Notes: a model not told the origin generated them from the sequence alone. DNA of 64,000 nucleotides from Batillaria attramentaria (GCA_018292915.2 JACVVK020000053.1:1892001-1956000), one strand, 5' to 3'. Positions 1 through 11,169 are shown, numbered from the stretch's first letter. Program-made: numbers and translations.

Positions 1-1776
1 GTTCCAGGGGGGATCAGCAGTGGTCAACCCCGATCTCATCATAATTCTGGTGTTGACCCTCAAGCTGTGGCGCACATGCGAGCAGCAGAATCAGAAGGTG
101 CTCTGGATCTCACTGTTCCAAGTAAGTCCAGTGACAACCACATGGATGTTTCCTCTGCTCGTTTCCAAAATGTTAGTGGATTTCGGGATTTGATCGTCTG
201 CTTCACCTGTGCTTGTGAACTCTACGTCATGAACTCAAAAGTTGTGTCGAGCGTCCGCATTTCAGCGAGTGACCCGCATTTTCCTTTTTTAGAGAAGATG
301 ACACCAACCAAAGGAGCTGTGCCGCTCAGCAGTCAGGGTTTGACACGCGTTTGTGAGGGATGTTTTTCGTCCCTGTGCCAACAATGGCTGGCCTACGAGA
401 GGGCCTGTACGCCAGGCAGTGCCAGAATTTACAAGATCAAGGACAAGTACTTTGATGTCTCGCAGACTCCACCAGTACATCAGCCCTTAGCTGTTGAACA
501 CCTACCGGAGGTGAACAAAGCTCGGGTTCGAGCGGAAGAGGCATGCTACCTGTGTGGACAGGTTCGTCCTCAGAATCAGATTTGCCCTCTGCACACTGTG
601 CCACCAGCAGATAAAAAAGTACACATGTACTTTCCCTTCATCAGGGAGTTGCGACGTCCGCACGGTGCTCAGCCTCTCAACCCCGATGGCACTGTTCTAG
701 TATGCACCACATGCAACAGCAATCTCCAGGCTCAGTGGCAGCATTATGAAGCCGAGTCAGTTCCTCTTATGCACAGACGATATTCTCTTTTGCCTGTAAG
801 TTCCACTCCAATGCATTTACGGATCCCAGATGCCAAGAACAGTATTTCCAGGACTGAATCGCCACGCATAGGAGGAGGAGGTCATGGTCACAGACGGAAG
901 TCCGGGGAAGGTCGTAATGAAGGGGTTGATGTTCACCAGCCTCTCAACATCCAGATCAGCAAGAGTCCGGTTCTGTCCTCATCCAGTTCCGCACATGGGT
1001 TACTGGCCATCGCCCCACAGACGCCCCGCAGCATCACTGGTGATGTCAGCAGCGCCAGTCTCCCAGCACTGGTCATGTCTGAGATGGCAGCATCAGGTTT
1101 GAACTCCAGACCTTCGGACCTTCCCCGTGGGACAGGTTTGAGCAGCAGCGCCAGCACAAGTGCCATCACTTCAGTTCCTCACCCCTTGCAGCAGGCCACC
1201 ACTTTACCAAAGAAGGTGTGTTTTTTGTGTGGGGAGAAATGCTTGTTGTCCAAAGCACACCTTCTCTATTCTTACCCAGTCCGCCATGAGGCCAAGTCCG
1301 CCACTAGTGCACAGTCTGTGCCCTTCTTTCCTTTTTTGGCAAATCGAGAGCCTGCGTCAGGCAGTGAGCCCATGACAGACGAAGGCACGGTCATCTCCTG
1401 CAACTACTGTTACCATAGTCTGGTCAGCCAGTGGAAAGACTTTGAAGACTCCAAGTACCCTGCAGACAGCAACCGCTGGCTGAGAAAGTACACAGTACGT
1501 GACTTTGTCTGCTACGTGTGTGGTATGACCGTCTCTAGACGAAAAATTCGCACACTGGAGGTTCACAAGTTCCATTTTCTGAAGGAGCACAAGGCTCCAC
1601 TCAGCGCGCTGGTCCTGGACACTGGGGAGGCGGTGGCGGCATGCGATTCCTGCACCTTCAGCCTGACCCACCAGTTTGCCGAGTATGAGCGCATGGGGGT
1701 GCCGATGGATTTGAGAAAGTACAACTGGACAACAGCACCCGTGTCCGAGGAGAACAGCCAGGATAATTCTGATCAG
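1..1776 (+). CDS. GSE1-like gene, 5'-partial exon encoding four CxxC...CxxC modules
   Basis: The frame is open from base 1 to 1776 (592 codons) and enters from outside the window, so the true start is not visible. It ends at CAG|GTCAGT, a phase-0 donor; reading on reaches a stop at 1795-1797. Four modules share the pattern CxxC, 40-56 residues often containing FPF(L/I), then CxxC followed by xxxL and QW or QF plus YE/FE. Counting from base 1 the cysteine pairs are C67/C70-C118/C121, C182/C185-C235/C238, C407/C410-C467/C470 and C504/C507-C548/C551. Each set of four cysteines could bind one zinc (inference). Residues about 270-400 form a Ser/Gly-rich linker. An ALDLTVP motif near residue 34 resembles a CtBP-binding PxDLS motif. 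Assignment to GSE1 rests on phase-compatible splicing to the exons at 10860 and 63318. I do not recognise the Cys modules from a named family. Confidence 0.85.
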
Positions 1777-1997
1777 GTCAGTTTCTGGGTAGTGTAGGAA
1801 TTTGTAATGGATGTGAATGAATTTGATTTATTTTTGAACAGTCTATACTATAGAATGTTTGTTTATATGATGAAATTTGCTGTCTTATACTATACTTGAA
1901 ACCCCAGTTTTGCGACTAGTGCAGTGAGTTTTACTGCCATGCATTTTCTGAGTGACTCAGTGAGGAACCTGGCAGCACACTGGTGGTGGTACAGTAC

Positions 1998-2862
1998 CAG
2001 GGCTCCCTAAAAGCTACAGACCTAAAGGGTCCACTGACCCCCAGTTCAAAATTTTAGGGGGTCTTTGTACCTCCACTTTTAATTTTTAAAGGGTCAGAAT
2101 CATTTCTCAAGTTTTTTAGTGCATGGAATTATAAATTCAGTAAATACTGCTGAACACATAAGGGGTGTGTGTGTGTGTGTGTGTGTGTGCGTGAAAACTG
2201 AATTTTATCAACTTCAAATCATATAATTAAATGAAGTGGGTACTGTCCGTACAATTCAGTTTTGTACACTAAGTTTTGCTGCTCTGTGCCGACTCTGATG
2301 CGACGTCTGAATCGTAGCTATGCGACGCCGAAGTGCACCCGCTGCCGGGCGAGGGCTCGAGACCCTCCACAACTCACTTTTTCAGTCACTGACGAAAAAG
2401 TCCATAGTCTTTTGAACTTTCACTTTTTTCGGTGGCATGATTCACCACAGAGAAAACGAATCCGATCGGTAACAAGAGCACTGACTCTAAAATCTTTCGT
2501 CCATGGTTTCGACATCGCACGTACGCCGGGTGTTTCAGTGTGCAGAGGGAAAAGATGGGGCACGTTCACTACGCTCGAGTGGCTGTAGAAACCGCCGACC
2601 TGCAGCAGTAGACAGTTAACGCCTGCGAGCGTTAAACAGAACCAAAAACAGAACCGAACTGAACGCGGCCAAGGCAAGGAAGAACACTCATTCGATCACA
2701 ACAAGCCTATAGGCGTACGCACGGTAGTGCAGAGGTAGTGCGTCAAGCTAAGCACAGATCGCGTTCATAATGCTTCAACGTACCCCCTCAAATTTTTTTC
2801 AGTACGTAAATTTTTACTTTAGTGCGTAAATTACGCACAGACGCACAGTTTAGGGAGCCCTG
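1998..2862. mobile_element. hAT-like non-autonomous DNA transposon
   Basis: The element is 865 bp with perfect 14-bp terminal inverted repeats: CAGGGCTCCCTAAA at 1998-2011 and its reverse complement at 2849-2862. It is flanked by a 5-bp direct repeat, AGTAC, at 1993-1997 and 2863-2867. CAGGG-type termini are typical of hAT elements, and a 5-bp target duplication is known for one hAT subgroup. There is no transposase ORF. It holds a GT microsatellite (about 2164-2193) and a GC-rich core. Confidence 0.7.
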
Positions 2863-3173
2863 AGTACATATATATATATGCCTAGATACAACATTCAGGC
2901 CATGCTGTGTAAACAGCCAGGAAGCAAACCTAAACCTGGTTTTACAATGTATACATGTATACATACAAAAGGCTTTCTGCTGTTCTGCATTCATCTAGAG
3001 CTCTCTCTGCTTTATTCATTCATTATTGTGACAAATACTATGGCACCCGTAGGAGACATGAACAGTGTGACAGTGGTGTTGACTGAAATTTAGTCAGATT
3101 GATAACTGTATGTAACGGAAAGATACTAGATAGTCATAAATGGGTTAATGGTAAACTTTCTGTCTGTACATGT

Positions 3174-3220
<47 letters not shown>

Positions 3221-4054
3221 CAGGGGGGGGGGGGCAGTGGTGAAAATGTGAAGTATGTTGTTATAGCATAACTTTAGGTAAGCATGTCTGCCGTCTAGAC
3301 AAACAATAGGTAAGCATGGCTGTTTTCACAAGTCAGTAAATTTTATGAGTGTAATCAGGTCAGTGGGTCACTAGTTAGACTTGGCGTGGAAAACGTGAGT
3401 GTGAAATACAGGTCACTGTGTTGAGGTGAGGAGTTAAGATCGATGCACTACAGATACTGAGGTCAAAGGATCAGTGCTAGTGCACTGCAGCCAAGATGTA
3501 TTGTTGAGTTCTGTTTCATTGTTCCTGTTTTTGTGTGTAACCATACCCTGGGCTCCACCTAAATACCTACCTGTATGGTGTATACACACATGTGTAAAAA
3601 AGCCAAGTGAAAGAAGTGGATTAAAGAGCTCTACAATAAATTTCAGTAATTGAATAATTGATTAATCAAATTCTGCAAAACAACAGAAAGATGGCCTGGC
3701 CTCTCCAGTGTCTACTGCTCAGACGTTTTGCTCTGTAAGGACAAATGAGGTGGGTGCACACCTCCGGGTCAGTGCAATAATAATATATCATAACATGCGA
3801 CAACGTCTACAAGTCATTTATTATTGAATTAATTTAATATGTATGGTAGAGCTTCATGGGTGTTCCCCGTCACTTGTGGGCTTGCACAAATAAATCAGTC
3901 CAGTTGTACTGTGTTTGGAAGCTGGTCCCATTGCTTTGTTAAAACTCCTGATCTAGATCTGTCAGACTTTGCTGCATGTTGAGTTTTTGCTTCCAAAATG
4001 ATTGCACAGTCAGCTGTTTTAGTTTCACTCCAACTCCAGGCTTATCATATTACT
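2863..4054. other. Intron stretch with a GT microsatellite
   Basis: A (GT)n run at about 3179-3219 is followed by a poly-G tract near 3222-3234. I see no gene or element in the rest. Confidence 0.6.
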
Positions 4055-4991
4055 TAGGCTGGGGAATTTTCAGTCATTTGGCAGTTTTCAGCCAAATTAT
4101 CTCTCCTTTCAGCCACCCAAAATGTAAGTTTCAGTCAAAGAAGAGGAAGGACGAAAAGGTCGCACACACTATCATGATACATGTAATGCCATATGGGACG
4201 GTCCAACTTCATTTTGTAAGACTTGTATGTCAGTATCAAGGCAGATTAAATACATCTGGGTGCCAGCAGAAGCTACTAAATGCCTTTAAAAATACTAAAA
4301 TCTGTTCTGTAAGTGGGGTTGTGCATTGTGTTGCCCCAGCCTCTGCACTCCAGCCTAGGTTTCAGTTGTGTTCTGTAAGTGGGGTTGTGCATTGTGTTGT
4401 CCCAGCCTCTACACTCCAGCCTAGGTTTCAGTTGTGTTCTGTAAGTGGGGTTGTGCATTGTGTTGCCCCAGCCTCTACACTCCAGCCTAGGTTTCAGTTG
4501 TGTTCTGTAAGTGGGGTTGTGCATTGTGTTCCCCCAGCCTCTGCACTCCAGCCTAGGTTTCAGTTGTGTTCTGTAAGTGGGGTTGTGCATTGTGTTGCCC
4601 CAGCCTCTGCACTCCAGCCTAGGTTTCAGTTGTGTTCTGTAAGTGGGGTTGTGCATTGTGTTGCCCCAGCCTCTACACTCCAGCCTAGGTTTCAGTTGTG
4701 TTCTGTAAGTGGGGTTGTGCATTGTGTTCCCCCAGCCTCTGCACTCCAGCCTAGGTTTCAGTTGTGTTCTGTAAGTGGGGTTGTGCATTGTGTTGCCCCA
4801 GCCTCTACACTCCAGCCTAGGTTTCAGTTGTGTTCTGTAAGTGGGGTTGTGCATTGTGTTGCCCCAGCCTCTGCACTCCAGCCTAGGTTTCAGTTGTGTT
4901 CTGTAAGTGGGGTTGTGCATTGTGTTGCCCCAGCCTCTGCACTCCAGCCTAGGTTTCAGTTGTGTTTTTTCCTCAGCAATTCCCCAGCCTG
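4055..4991. mobile_element. TIR element family R1, copy 1, with internal 66-bp expansion
   Basis: Terminal inverted repeats AGGCTGGGGAATT (4056-4068) and AATTCCCCAGCCT (4978-4990) are exact complements. Bases about 4056-4310 align closely with 7704-7965, the second copy. Between these lies a tandem array of 66 bp. No transposase is encoded. The flanks show no clean target duplication; an 8-bp pair, ATATTACT/AATTTACG, matches at 5 of 8 positions. Confidence 0.6.
4303..4965. repeat. 66-bp tandem repeat, 10 copies
   Basis: The unit starts TTCTGTAAGTGGGGTTGTGC and ends near CCTAGGTTTCAGTTGTG. Copies differ only at a few positions (GCCCC/CCCCC/GTCCC and CTGCACT/CTACACT). Because 66 is divisible by three, ORFs stay open on both strands (338 and 254 codons). 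They encode a perfectly periodic 22-residue peptide and are not genes. The single-copy counterpart of the unit is visible in copy 2 of the same element near 7970-8040. Confidence 0.9.
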
Positions 4992-5491
4992 AATTTACGG
5001 CATGGGGAACTGTGGACAAATAGCGTAACATCAACATCAATTTGACATTGAAAATTACTGCATGACAATAATTGTCATTAACTCATTAACTGTTAATTGA
5101 AATTTGTACTCGTGATACATAATATAAAATTGCGTCATTTTGTGTCACTTTGGTATGGTTTGCACTGCATTGTTTGTTTTCACACATGTAATTTGAGGAC
5201 ATACATGTATGCCTTGTACTTGGTGAGTGCTCAGAATACAGTTTTAGCCTTTGGAGCCTGATGGCAGAAGTTGGCTTTCAGTTTTCATGTGATGCAAATT
5301 GCATAATATCGTGTAGCTGAGAATGAGATCTATGAAAGGTCTGTAGATAGGCCGGTGATGTCTGATTGACGGCCATAAACTGATCGAGTGATAGACTTCA
5401 AGGCTACCAAAACAAGGTGAAGGGATTTGCCTTAGTAGTAACTTAGTGATTAGTAACTTGATTACGTTGGGTTGACACAGTTTCGTGGCAC

Positions 5492-5525
<34 letters not shown>

Positions 5526-6974
5526 TGTGAGTAGAGCAGACTAAGAGGGAAAGTGAGGTAAGGACGACTCGTGCCAAGACCTGTAGTACATCTGGCGGCT
5601 GCTGCCTGTAAATGTAATAGAGAGAGAGAGAGAGAGACGTGTGTTGTGTTGTGCACTGCCAACACACACACACACACACACACACCCTGCACCGCACCAA
5701 GCTCCCGTCTTTTGTCTGCACCGCCTTGCTGTGCCACAACCCCCTCCCTCCCGCCTTCCCTCATCCCCACCTCCAGTGGCAAGAAATGATTCTCATCTGT
5801 GGCGCAAGCAAGCTGAAGGCTGAGAGAGAGAGAGAGGTCTGCAGGGTGCGTGCTGGTTGTGTTAGCCCCGTTTTGCCCGGGCCCGATATGATCACAACAC
5901 AAGGCAAAGCTGATCGACGACTTGTAATGTGGAGTAAAGCTGAACTGTGAAACCGCCAACACATTTCCCCCAGTCTACACCTCCAGCCCCTGCCAGTCTA
6001 GTTATGATGGCTGTGCCAGCTCTTTCGCCATTGTTGCAGACAGACGTGTGGTTTTTTTTCTCTTTTCTTTTTTCACATTTACCCGCTAGCCTCCTGTATA
6101 CTGCCCCCCCCCCCCCATCATCTGCAGTCCCCCCCCCCCCTTCACCTCATAATGGTCAATCTTCCCGCACTAGTAGGGTGTGTGTGTAGTGATGGGTGTG
6201 TGTGTTTGGGGGTTTAACGTCCTTTTCCACCTCATAGGTGTGGTGATGGCCTGATCAGAGGACTAACACTGTTGGCTGCATCATTCGTGTGGAGGACTTA
6301 ACTAGTTCAAATGTTTTCTATGGAAGATAATTCAGCAAATGCATCATTTTATTGGTGAACTGCTTGGAAGGAAAACCTTTATTTAATACCGCCTTTTTCA
6401 GAAAAAAAAAACGTTGTTCTGTGGATCGCTCTATTTTATCTCCAAGTGTAGAGTCTTGAAAGTTGAAGGGGAAAAGGCAGAAAGATGGGAGGGTGTGGGG
6501 TGGGGTGGGGGGGGTGGGGAACCATCTGTCTGACTCATTCAATTGCAGTGCACAGTGTTCATTTATTATCTCCCCTGTCTCAGGCCTCCACTGGCTCACG
6601 CCTGTCTGCAGATTTGTGGAAGTAGAAGACTAGCTGCTTTGGGAGTCGTCTTGTTTGGATGGGATGTCAGTGGTTGTGTGCCATAGTTTGTTGACACGAA
6701 GAAGAAAGGAAATGCGTTCACCCGCAAAAATTTCAATCAAATTAAAAAAAAAGAAGTACATGTAGCAGACTATTTACCCTGTGTGTGTGGCTGTGTGTGT
6801 GTGTGTGATGGTTGACCAAAGCAAAGCACAAAAGCTACTCATTGCTAACTATTGATTTTCCGGAACAGTGGGCATTGTGGGGATATGATTCAGCAAGGGA
6901 AATGCTAACCAAGCAGAACAGGTTGAGGAACGCACAGCACACTCAATATTCCATTGAAGCAGAAAGCTAGGCTG
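4992..6974. other. Intron stretch with low-complexity tracts
   Basis: GT runs (about 5491-5528), CA runs (5663-5683), GA runs (5618-5635, 5823-5836) and poly-C tracts (about 6103-6115 and 6129-6139). A short minus-strand copy of the dispersed word GTTTAACGTCCTTTTCCAC lies near 6212-6230, the same word found at the 3' ends of the SINEs at 25245 and 46051. The ORFs here are low-complexity artefacts. Confidence 0.6.
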
Positions 6975-6998
6975 TATTCTCTGTAAGTGTAATGTAAC

Positions 6999-7616
6999 TT
7001 GCATCTGGCAGTGAGGGTTGTCAGCATCTGGCAGTGAGAATTGTCAGTATTTGGCTGTGAGGGTTGTCAGCATATGGCAGTGAGAATTGTCAGTAATTTG
7101 GCAGTGAGGGTTGTCAGCATCTGGCAGTAGCAGTGAGAATTTCAGCATCTGGCAGTAGCAGTGAGAATTGTCAGCATCTGGCAGTGAGAATTGTCAGCAT
7201 CTGGCAGTGAAAATTGTCAGCATCTGGCAGAAGCAGTGAGAATTGTCAGCATCTGGCAGTGAGAATTGTCAGCATCTGGCAGTGAGAATTGTCAGCATCT
7301 GGCAGTAGCAGTGAGAATTGTCAGCATCTAGCAGTAGCAGTGAGGGTTGTCAGCATCTGGCAGTGAGAATTGTCAGTATTTGGCAGTGAGAATTGTCAGT
7401 ATTTGGCAGTGAGGGTTGTCAGCATCTGGCAGTGAGAATTGTCAGCATCTGGCAGTGAGAATTGTCAGCATCTGACAGTGAGAGTTGTCAGCATCTGGCA
7501 GTGAGAATTATCAGCATCTGGCAGTGAGAATTGTCAGTATTTGGCAGTGAGGGTTGTCAGCATCTAGCACAGTAGCAGTGAGAATTGTCAGCATCTGGCA
7601 GTGAGGGTTGTCAGCC
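6999..7616. repeat. 23-bp minisatellite, about 26 copies
   Basis: The unit is CATCTGGCAGTGAGAATTGT followed by CAG. Variants are AGGGTTG, ATTTGG, and an extra AGCAGT hexamer in about six copies. Copies differ more from one another than in the arrays at 49.6 kb, so it looks older. Confidence 0.85.
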
Positions 7617-7702
7617 AAGTTGATTCCCGAAGCTGCTAGAACAATAGACACCTCAACAGTTTTGCCTTCAACTAGTCCAAGTGTATAGATTTCTTGGGGG
7701 AA

Positions 7703-9017
7703 CAGGCTGGGGAATTTTCAGTCATGTGGTAGTTTTCAGCCAAATTTCCTATCTTTTCAGCCCTCCAAAGTCTAGGTTTCAGCTGAGGAAAAGGAAGGGG
7801 GGGGGGGGGAGAGAAAGGTTGCACACACACAATATTGTATCATGATGGCATATGGAACAGTCTTACTTCATTTTTGAAGACTTCCATGTCAGTACTAAGG
7901 CAGTGTTTTACTTTTGGGTGACAGGAGAGGCTACTCAGTGCCTTTAGAAATGCTGAAATATGTTTTCTTACTTGGTGCGTTGCACCTGTGGTCTCCCAGC
8001 AGGGCGCTGCCTCTGCACCCTCACGAAGGTTTCAGTCTGTTTTTGGCTCCCTTGTCTTTGTAATAACCCTCTGTTGTGTGTGTGTGCAGAAAAACTTAAA
8101 CATTGTCATTTTCTCAGAATCTACAAACAGCAGAGCCACCAAACTTTGCATGCTGATAGACAACGGTGAGACCTTTCAAAACATAAATCATTTTGAACGA
8201 CCTTGACTCGAGGTTAAAGTCACTAAAGCTGTCTGAAAATTTTTACATTGGCATTGTCTCGGAGTCTACAAAGACCAGAGGTTTGAAACTCTTCATGATG
8301 ATAGACATTGATAAGAACTTTAATCAGTGGCCGTGTGTCAAGGTCAAGGCCGTACAAGCTATTTTTGTGAAACCTTAACATTGACATTTTCTTAGAAATA
8401 ACAAACAGCAGAGGCGCCAAACTTGGCATGCTGAAATTTTTACATTTGCATTTTCTCAGAATCTAGAAGAACCAGATGCATCAAACTTTGCATTATGATA
8501 GACATTGGCAACACCTTTACTGACATACCTGTGTTCAATGACTTTTAGTCAAGGTCAAGGCCATGCAAGCTGTTTTTGGGAAACTTTAACCTTGGCATTT
8601 TCTCCAAAACAACAAACAGTAGAGGTACCAAACAAGGGAGACAGCAAGAAGACCTACCTTTTTGAAGTCATTAAAGTCAGTCATTAAAGCTGTCTGTTTT
8701 GAATTTGAACGTTACTGTTTTTTTTTTGAGGAACTACAAATACTAGAGGCGTCAAACTTGACATAATCAGGTAATGATAGACATTGATGAGATCTCATGT
8801 GAATGACCTTGACCCAAGGTCAAGGCCATACAAACTGTTTTGGGGAAAATTGTAATATTGCCAGGAGCTCGGATCACCAGAGACATCTCATTTGGCATGA
8901 TGATAGATAGTGATAAGTGCTTTACAAACATACTCTTTTGAATGACCTTGACCCTTGTCACAAGGGAGCCACGGAGGCCTCTGCCTCTCTAGTTCTTTTT
9001 TTAGCAAATCCCCAACC
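7703..9017. mobile_element. TIR element family R1, copy 2
   Basis: The 5' end reads CAGGCTGGGGAATTTTCAGT, as in copy 1, and about 260 bp stay alignable with copy 1. The 3' end (AGCAAATCCCCAACC near 9003-9017) is a degraded version of the inverted terminus. The element interrupts another dispersed repeat: sequence at 7675-7702 and 9018-9060 is contiguous in the paralogue at 11208-11260, with GGGGAA present on both sides. Internal sequence about 8080-8970 is a degenerate tandem array. Confidence 0.5.
8080..8970. repeat. Degenerate ~145-bp tandem repeat, about 7 copies
   Basis: Recurring blocks, in order: TTTTCTCAGAATCTACAAA, AGCAGAGGCGCCAAACTT, GCATGATGATAGACATTGAT, and GAATGACCTTGACC with AAGGTCAAGGCC. 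They begin near 8110, 8253, 8384, 8448, 8593, 8722 and 8857, so spacing is 129-145 bp except for one truncated copy. The inverted pair TGACCTTGACC/GGTCAAGG can fold as a hairpin. Confidence 0.65.
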
Positions 9018-9550
9018 GGGGAAAGCTTGTACACTTTTTCGTTTTGATTTGGTATGGTATGGTATGGTAGACTTCTCCTCGGCGCACATATCCATCTCTG
9101 CTGAAATGCTCACGGCGCCGCAGGACTGGAGGACGAAGCAGTGAAAGCCTGCTGCCGTTAAGCGCTACTTTCTGTGCAAACCTCCACCCTGCTATTCACT
9201 CTGGTGCGTGCGACAGTATTTCTGTTTACCACACCACCGGCCACAGCCTACTCTTCGAAAGATGAACGTGGGATTTTTAGCGTGCACACTTGATGTTTGT
9301 GCGTGTGTGTGTACACGAAGGGAAGACAGGCACCACAAACGAGTCTGCACATGGATTTGACTCGATATGGAAAGGAAAAATCCCACCATATTCCTGCCCT
9401 TATGTACACTGGTATATTTCTACAGTGCACAGTTTTTGTTTTGTTTTTTGTTTTGTCTTGACACAGATGTGAACAAGTTGAGTTCTAGTAAGGTGAGAGT
9501 GTATCTTATGAGATAAAGATTTTCTTGATCAACATGACATGTGAACTTCA
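9018..9550. repeat. Dispersed repeat R2, copy A (right half) with inserted mollusc-type repeat
   Basis: 9018-9060 and 9465-9550 align with 11225-11265 and 11325-11415. The intervening 9065-9445 is absent from that paralogue and contains a GGGATTTTTAGCGTGCACAC word, then a GTGTACAC...GAAGG block and a GAGTCTGCACATGGATTTGA word. I recall this combination from dispersed mollusc repeats (from memory only). Confidence 0.45.
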
Positions 9551-9826
9551 TATTATAAATAATCATAACATAGTCATATATATGTAACATGACACAAACT
9601 GCCAGGTGTGGTTGGGACTTTATTCTTTAGACCTCCAAGTCCAACTTCTTTCAGATTGGAGGGATGCGTGGTTAGCATACACTGTGTATATATATATATA
9701 TATATATATGGCATGGCATCACGAGCAGTGTAAGTCACTAATCGAGCACTTATTAGATGTGTAGTGCTCTAGTCTAAGCGTAATTTCACATTTTTACCCT
9801 GTAGTAGAGGGGCTGTAGCTTGTTTA

Positions 9827-10434
9827 AGGCCGTTCTTAACCGGGCGAACCACCAGTCCGGCGAACTTGTTCGGCAAACTGAGTATTGTATACGAACAGGG
9901 CCAGCGCGCACACGTACGTAGTTCCAGAGGTTCGGACGAACCAGTTCTCTGTCTTAACCGACCATTAATGATATGCATACGTCATCGCCCGAACAAGGCG
10001 GACTTGGAAGTTGAGACAATCGTAAACAACCAAAATGGCCGCCTTCGTAGATCGAGACGACCAGGCATTTGCGGTAGTTATTGTTTTGAGTGAACTCTTG
10101 GAAGCCGAGGAAGAGGAGAAAAGAGGAAAAGAGCGCAAGAGAGGGAAATGTGAAGTGAGTCAATAGCCGCCATGCCGTCCGCCATTTTCCTCAACTTTGT
10201 ACATGCGCACAACAGCTCTCCCCGAGCAGCCAATCAGAGCGCAGGATGGGCCAAAGGATCGCGAGGGTTCCCACGACACGCTATGCAGACCTCGAACCTA
10301 GTTCGGCGAATCTTTCGAACCAGGGTTTGCGCACAAGTATTTGGTCAGTTAAGAAACAACGTGTGCGAACCTAGTTCGCCGTACTCTTCGAACCTAGTTC
10401 GCGAACCAAAAGTCCGCCCGGTTAAGAACAGCCT
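9827..10434. mobile_element. PIF/Harbinger-type MITE (608 bp) with TTA target duplication
   Basis: The 20-bp terminal inverted repeats are AGGCCGTTCTTAACCGGGCG at the left and, at the right, the inverse of the same with one change (AGGCTG). They are flanked by TTA at 9824-9826 and 10435-10437. A 3-bp TTA/TAA duplication is the hallmark of PIF/Harbinger elements. Subterminal CGAACCTAGTTCG words recur at 10294, 10370 and 10389. No full transposase is present. Confidence 0.8.
10035..10166 (+). CDS. 43-residue ORF inside the Harbinger MITE, possible 5' remnant of an element gene
   Basis: AAAATGG gives a good initiation context. The ORF reads MAAFVDRDDQAFAVVIVLSE, continues with an acidic/basic segment rich in Glu, Lys and Arg, and ends at TAG 10164. 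Its start resembles N-termini of Harbinger-derived proteins (impression only). A GTGAGT near the end (10156) could have been a splice donor in the parent element. It may be an internal fragment retained when the MITE formed by deletion. Confidence 0.35.
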   Translation: MAAFVDRDDQAFAVVIVLSELLEAEEEEKRGKERKRGKCEVSQ

Positions 10435-10437
10435 TTA

Positions 10438-10859
10438 TGGGTAGAAGAGTCAGCTGCAGCCTGGATACTGGATCCACTGTGTTGAAGGGACACAACTGCT
10501 GAAAGTGATTTGTTTCTCTTACAGATAGTGTACTTGTCTCCCTTGCATGAAAAACCTGCTCTCAGGAAGACCTGTGCATCAATACATAACTAATTGTTCA
10601 CAGCAGCAATACATGTTGCCATTGCCAGAGTAACTGTAGGCTTGTGCCCTTTTTTTTTTTTTTTGGGGGGGGGGGGGGGTGATGCCTAAATGTATTGCCT
10701 ATTGGTGAAGAAACTGTCAAGGACAAACTGCTGGTAGCACAGCTGGGAGTAAAAGGTTTGAACCACTTACTGATGTTTTGACATGTTCGTCACACTTACA
10801 TGCTGAATCCCTAACTGCATGCATTTGTATCATTTCTGTGTTTCTTTTTTTGTGGACAG
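10438..10859. other. Intron stretch before the 97-bp exon
   Basis: Contains a poly-T/poly-G tract at about 10651-10680 and the pyrimidine tract and acceptor of the exon at 10860. Nothing else is recognised. Confidence 0.6.
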
Positions 10860-10956
10860 AGTGGGGAGGAGCGCTGGAGACGAGCACACTTTTCCAACGA
10901 AGACAGCAATCACAGCGTGACGGAGGCTGGACCTGATGGTGATGACCCACCTACAG
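10860..10956 (+). CDS. GSE1-like gene, 97-bp internal exon
   Basis: A pyrimidine-rich tract (tttctgtgtttcttttttt) ends in gtggacag at 10859, and the exon ends at CTACAG|GTAAGT. Entered in phase 0 from the exon ending at 1776, it reads SGEERWRRAHFSNEDSN, then an acidic, Pro-containing tail, and leaves in phase 1. Both splice sites are near consensus and the phases fit both neighbours (0 in, 1 out). The peptide is charged and probably disordered, linking the Cys-module region to the GSE1 block. No domain is recognisable. The exon could be skipped in some transcripts, but joining 1776 directly to 63318 would change the frame. Confidence 0.8.
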
Positions 10957-11169
10957 GTAAGTCATGCAGCTGATATTCCACTTCATCGCCTTGGGTAGTT
11001 ATTCTGTCAGAGCACCGTGGCCTCGTGCTGCAACCAGAAGTTAACCCATCTACATTGGATTTATTCTTAAAACAGACCAGATTTTATTTGGACTGCACGC
11101 GCAGGACATGTACTTACCTATGTTACTTGGGCGGAAATAAGATAACAGGCTTTATAAACAACTCCCAAG

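Larger units (their letters stand above)
1777..10859 (+). other. Intron of the GSE1-like gene (9.1 kb)
   Basis: The intron lies between the phase-0 donor GTCAGT at 1777 and the acceptor ending at 10859. It carries a hAT-like element, two copies of one TIR family, a 23-bp minisatellite and a Harbinger MITE, each listed separately. No further host exon is visible. Confidence 0.8.

Noticed and set aside
3976..5040. 338- and 254-codon ORFs on both strands
   Set aside because: Generated by ten 66-bp tandem copies, a unit divisible by three; perfectly periodic peptide on both strands.
10172..10444. 90-codon ORF at the right end of the Harbinger MITE
   Set aside because: Runs through the subterminal repeats and terminal inverted repeat; no protein similarity recognised.
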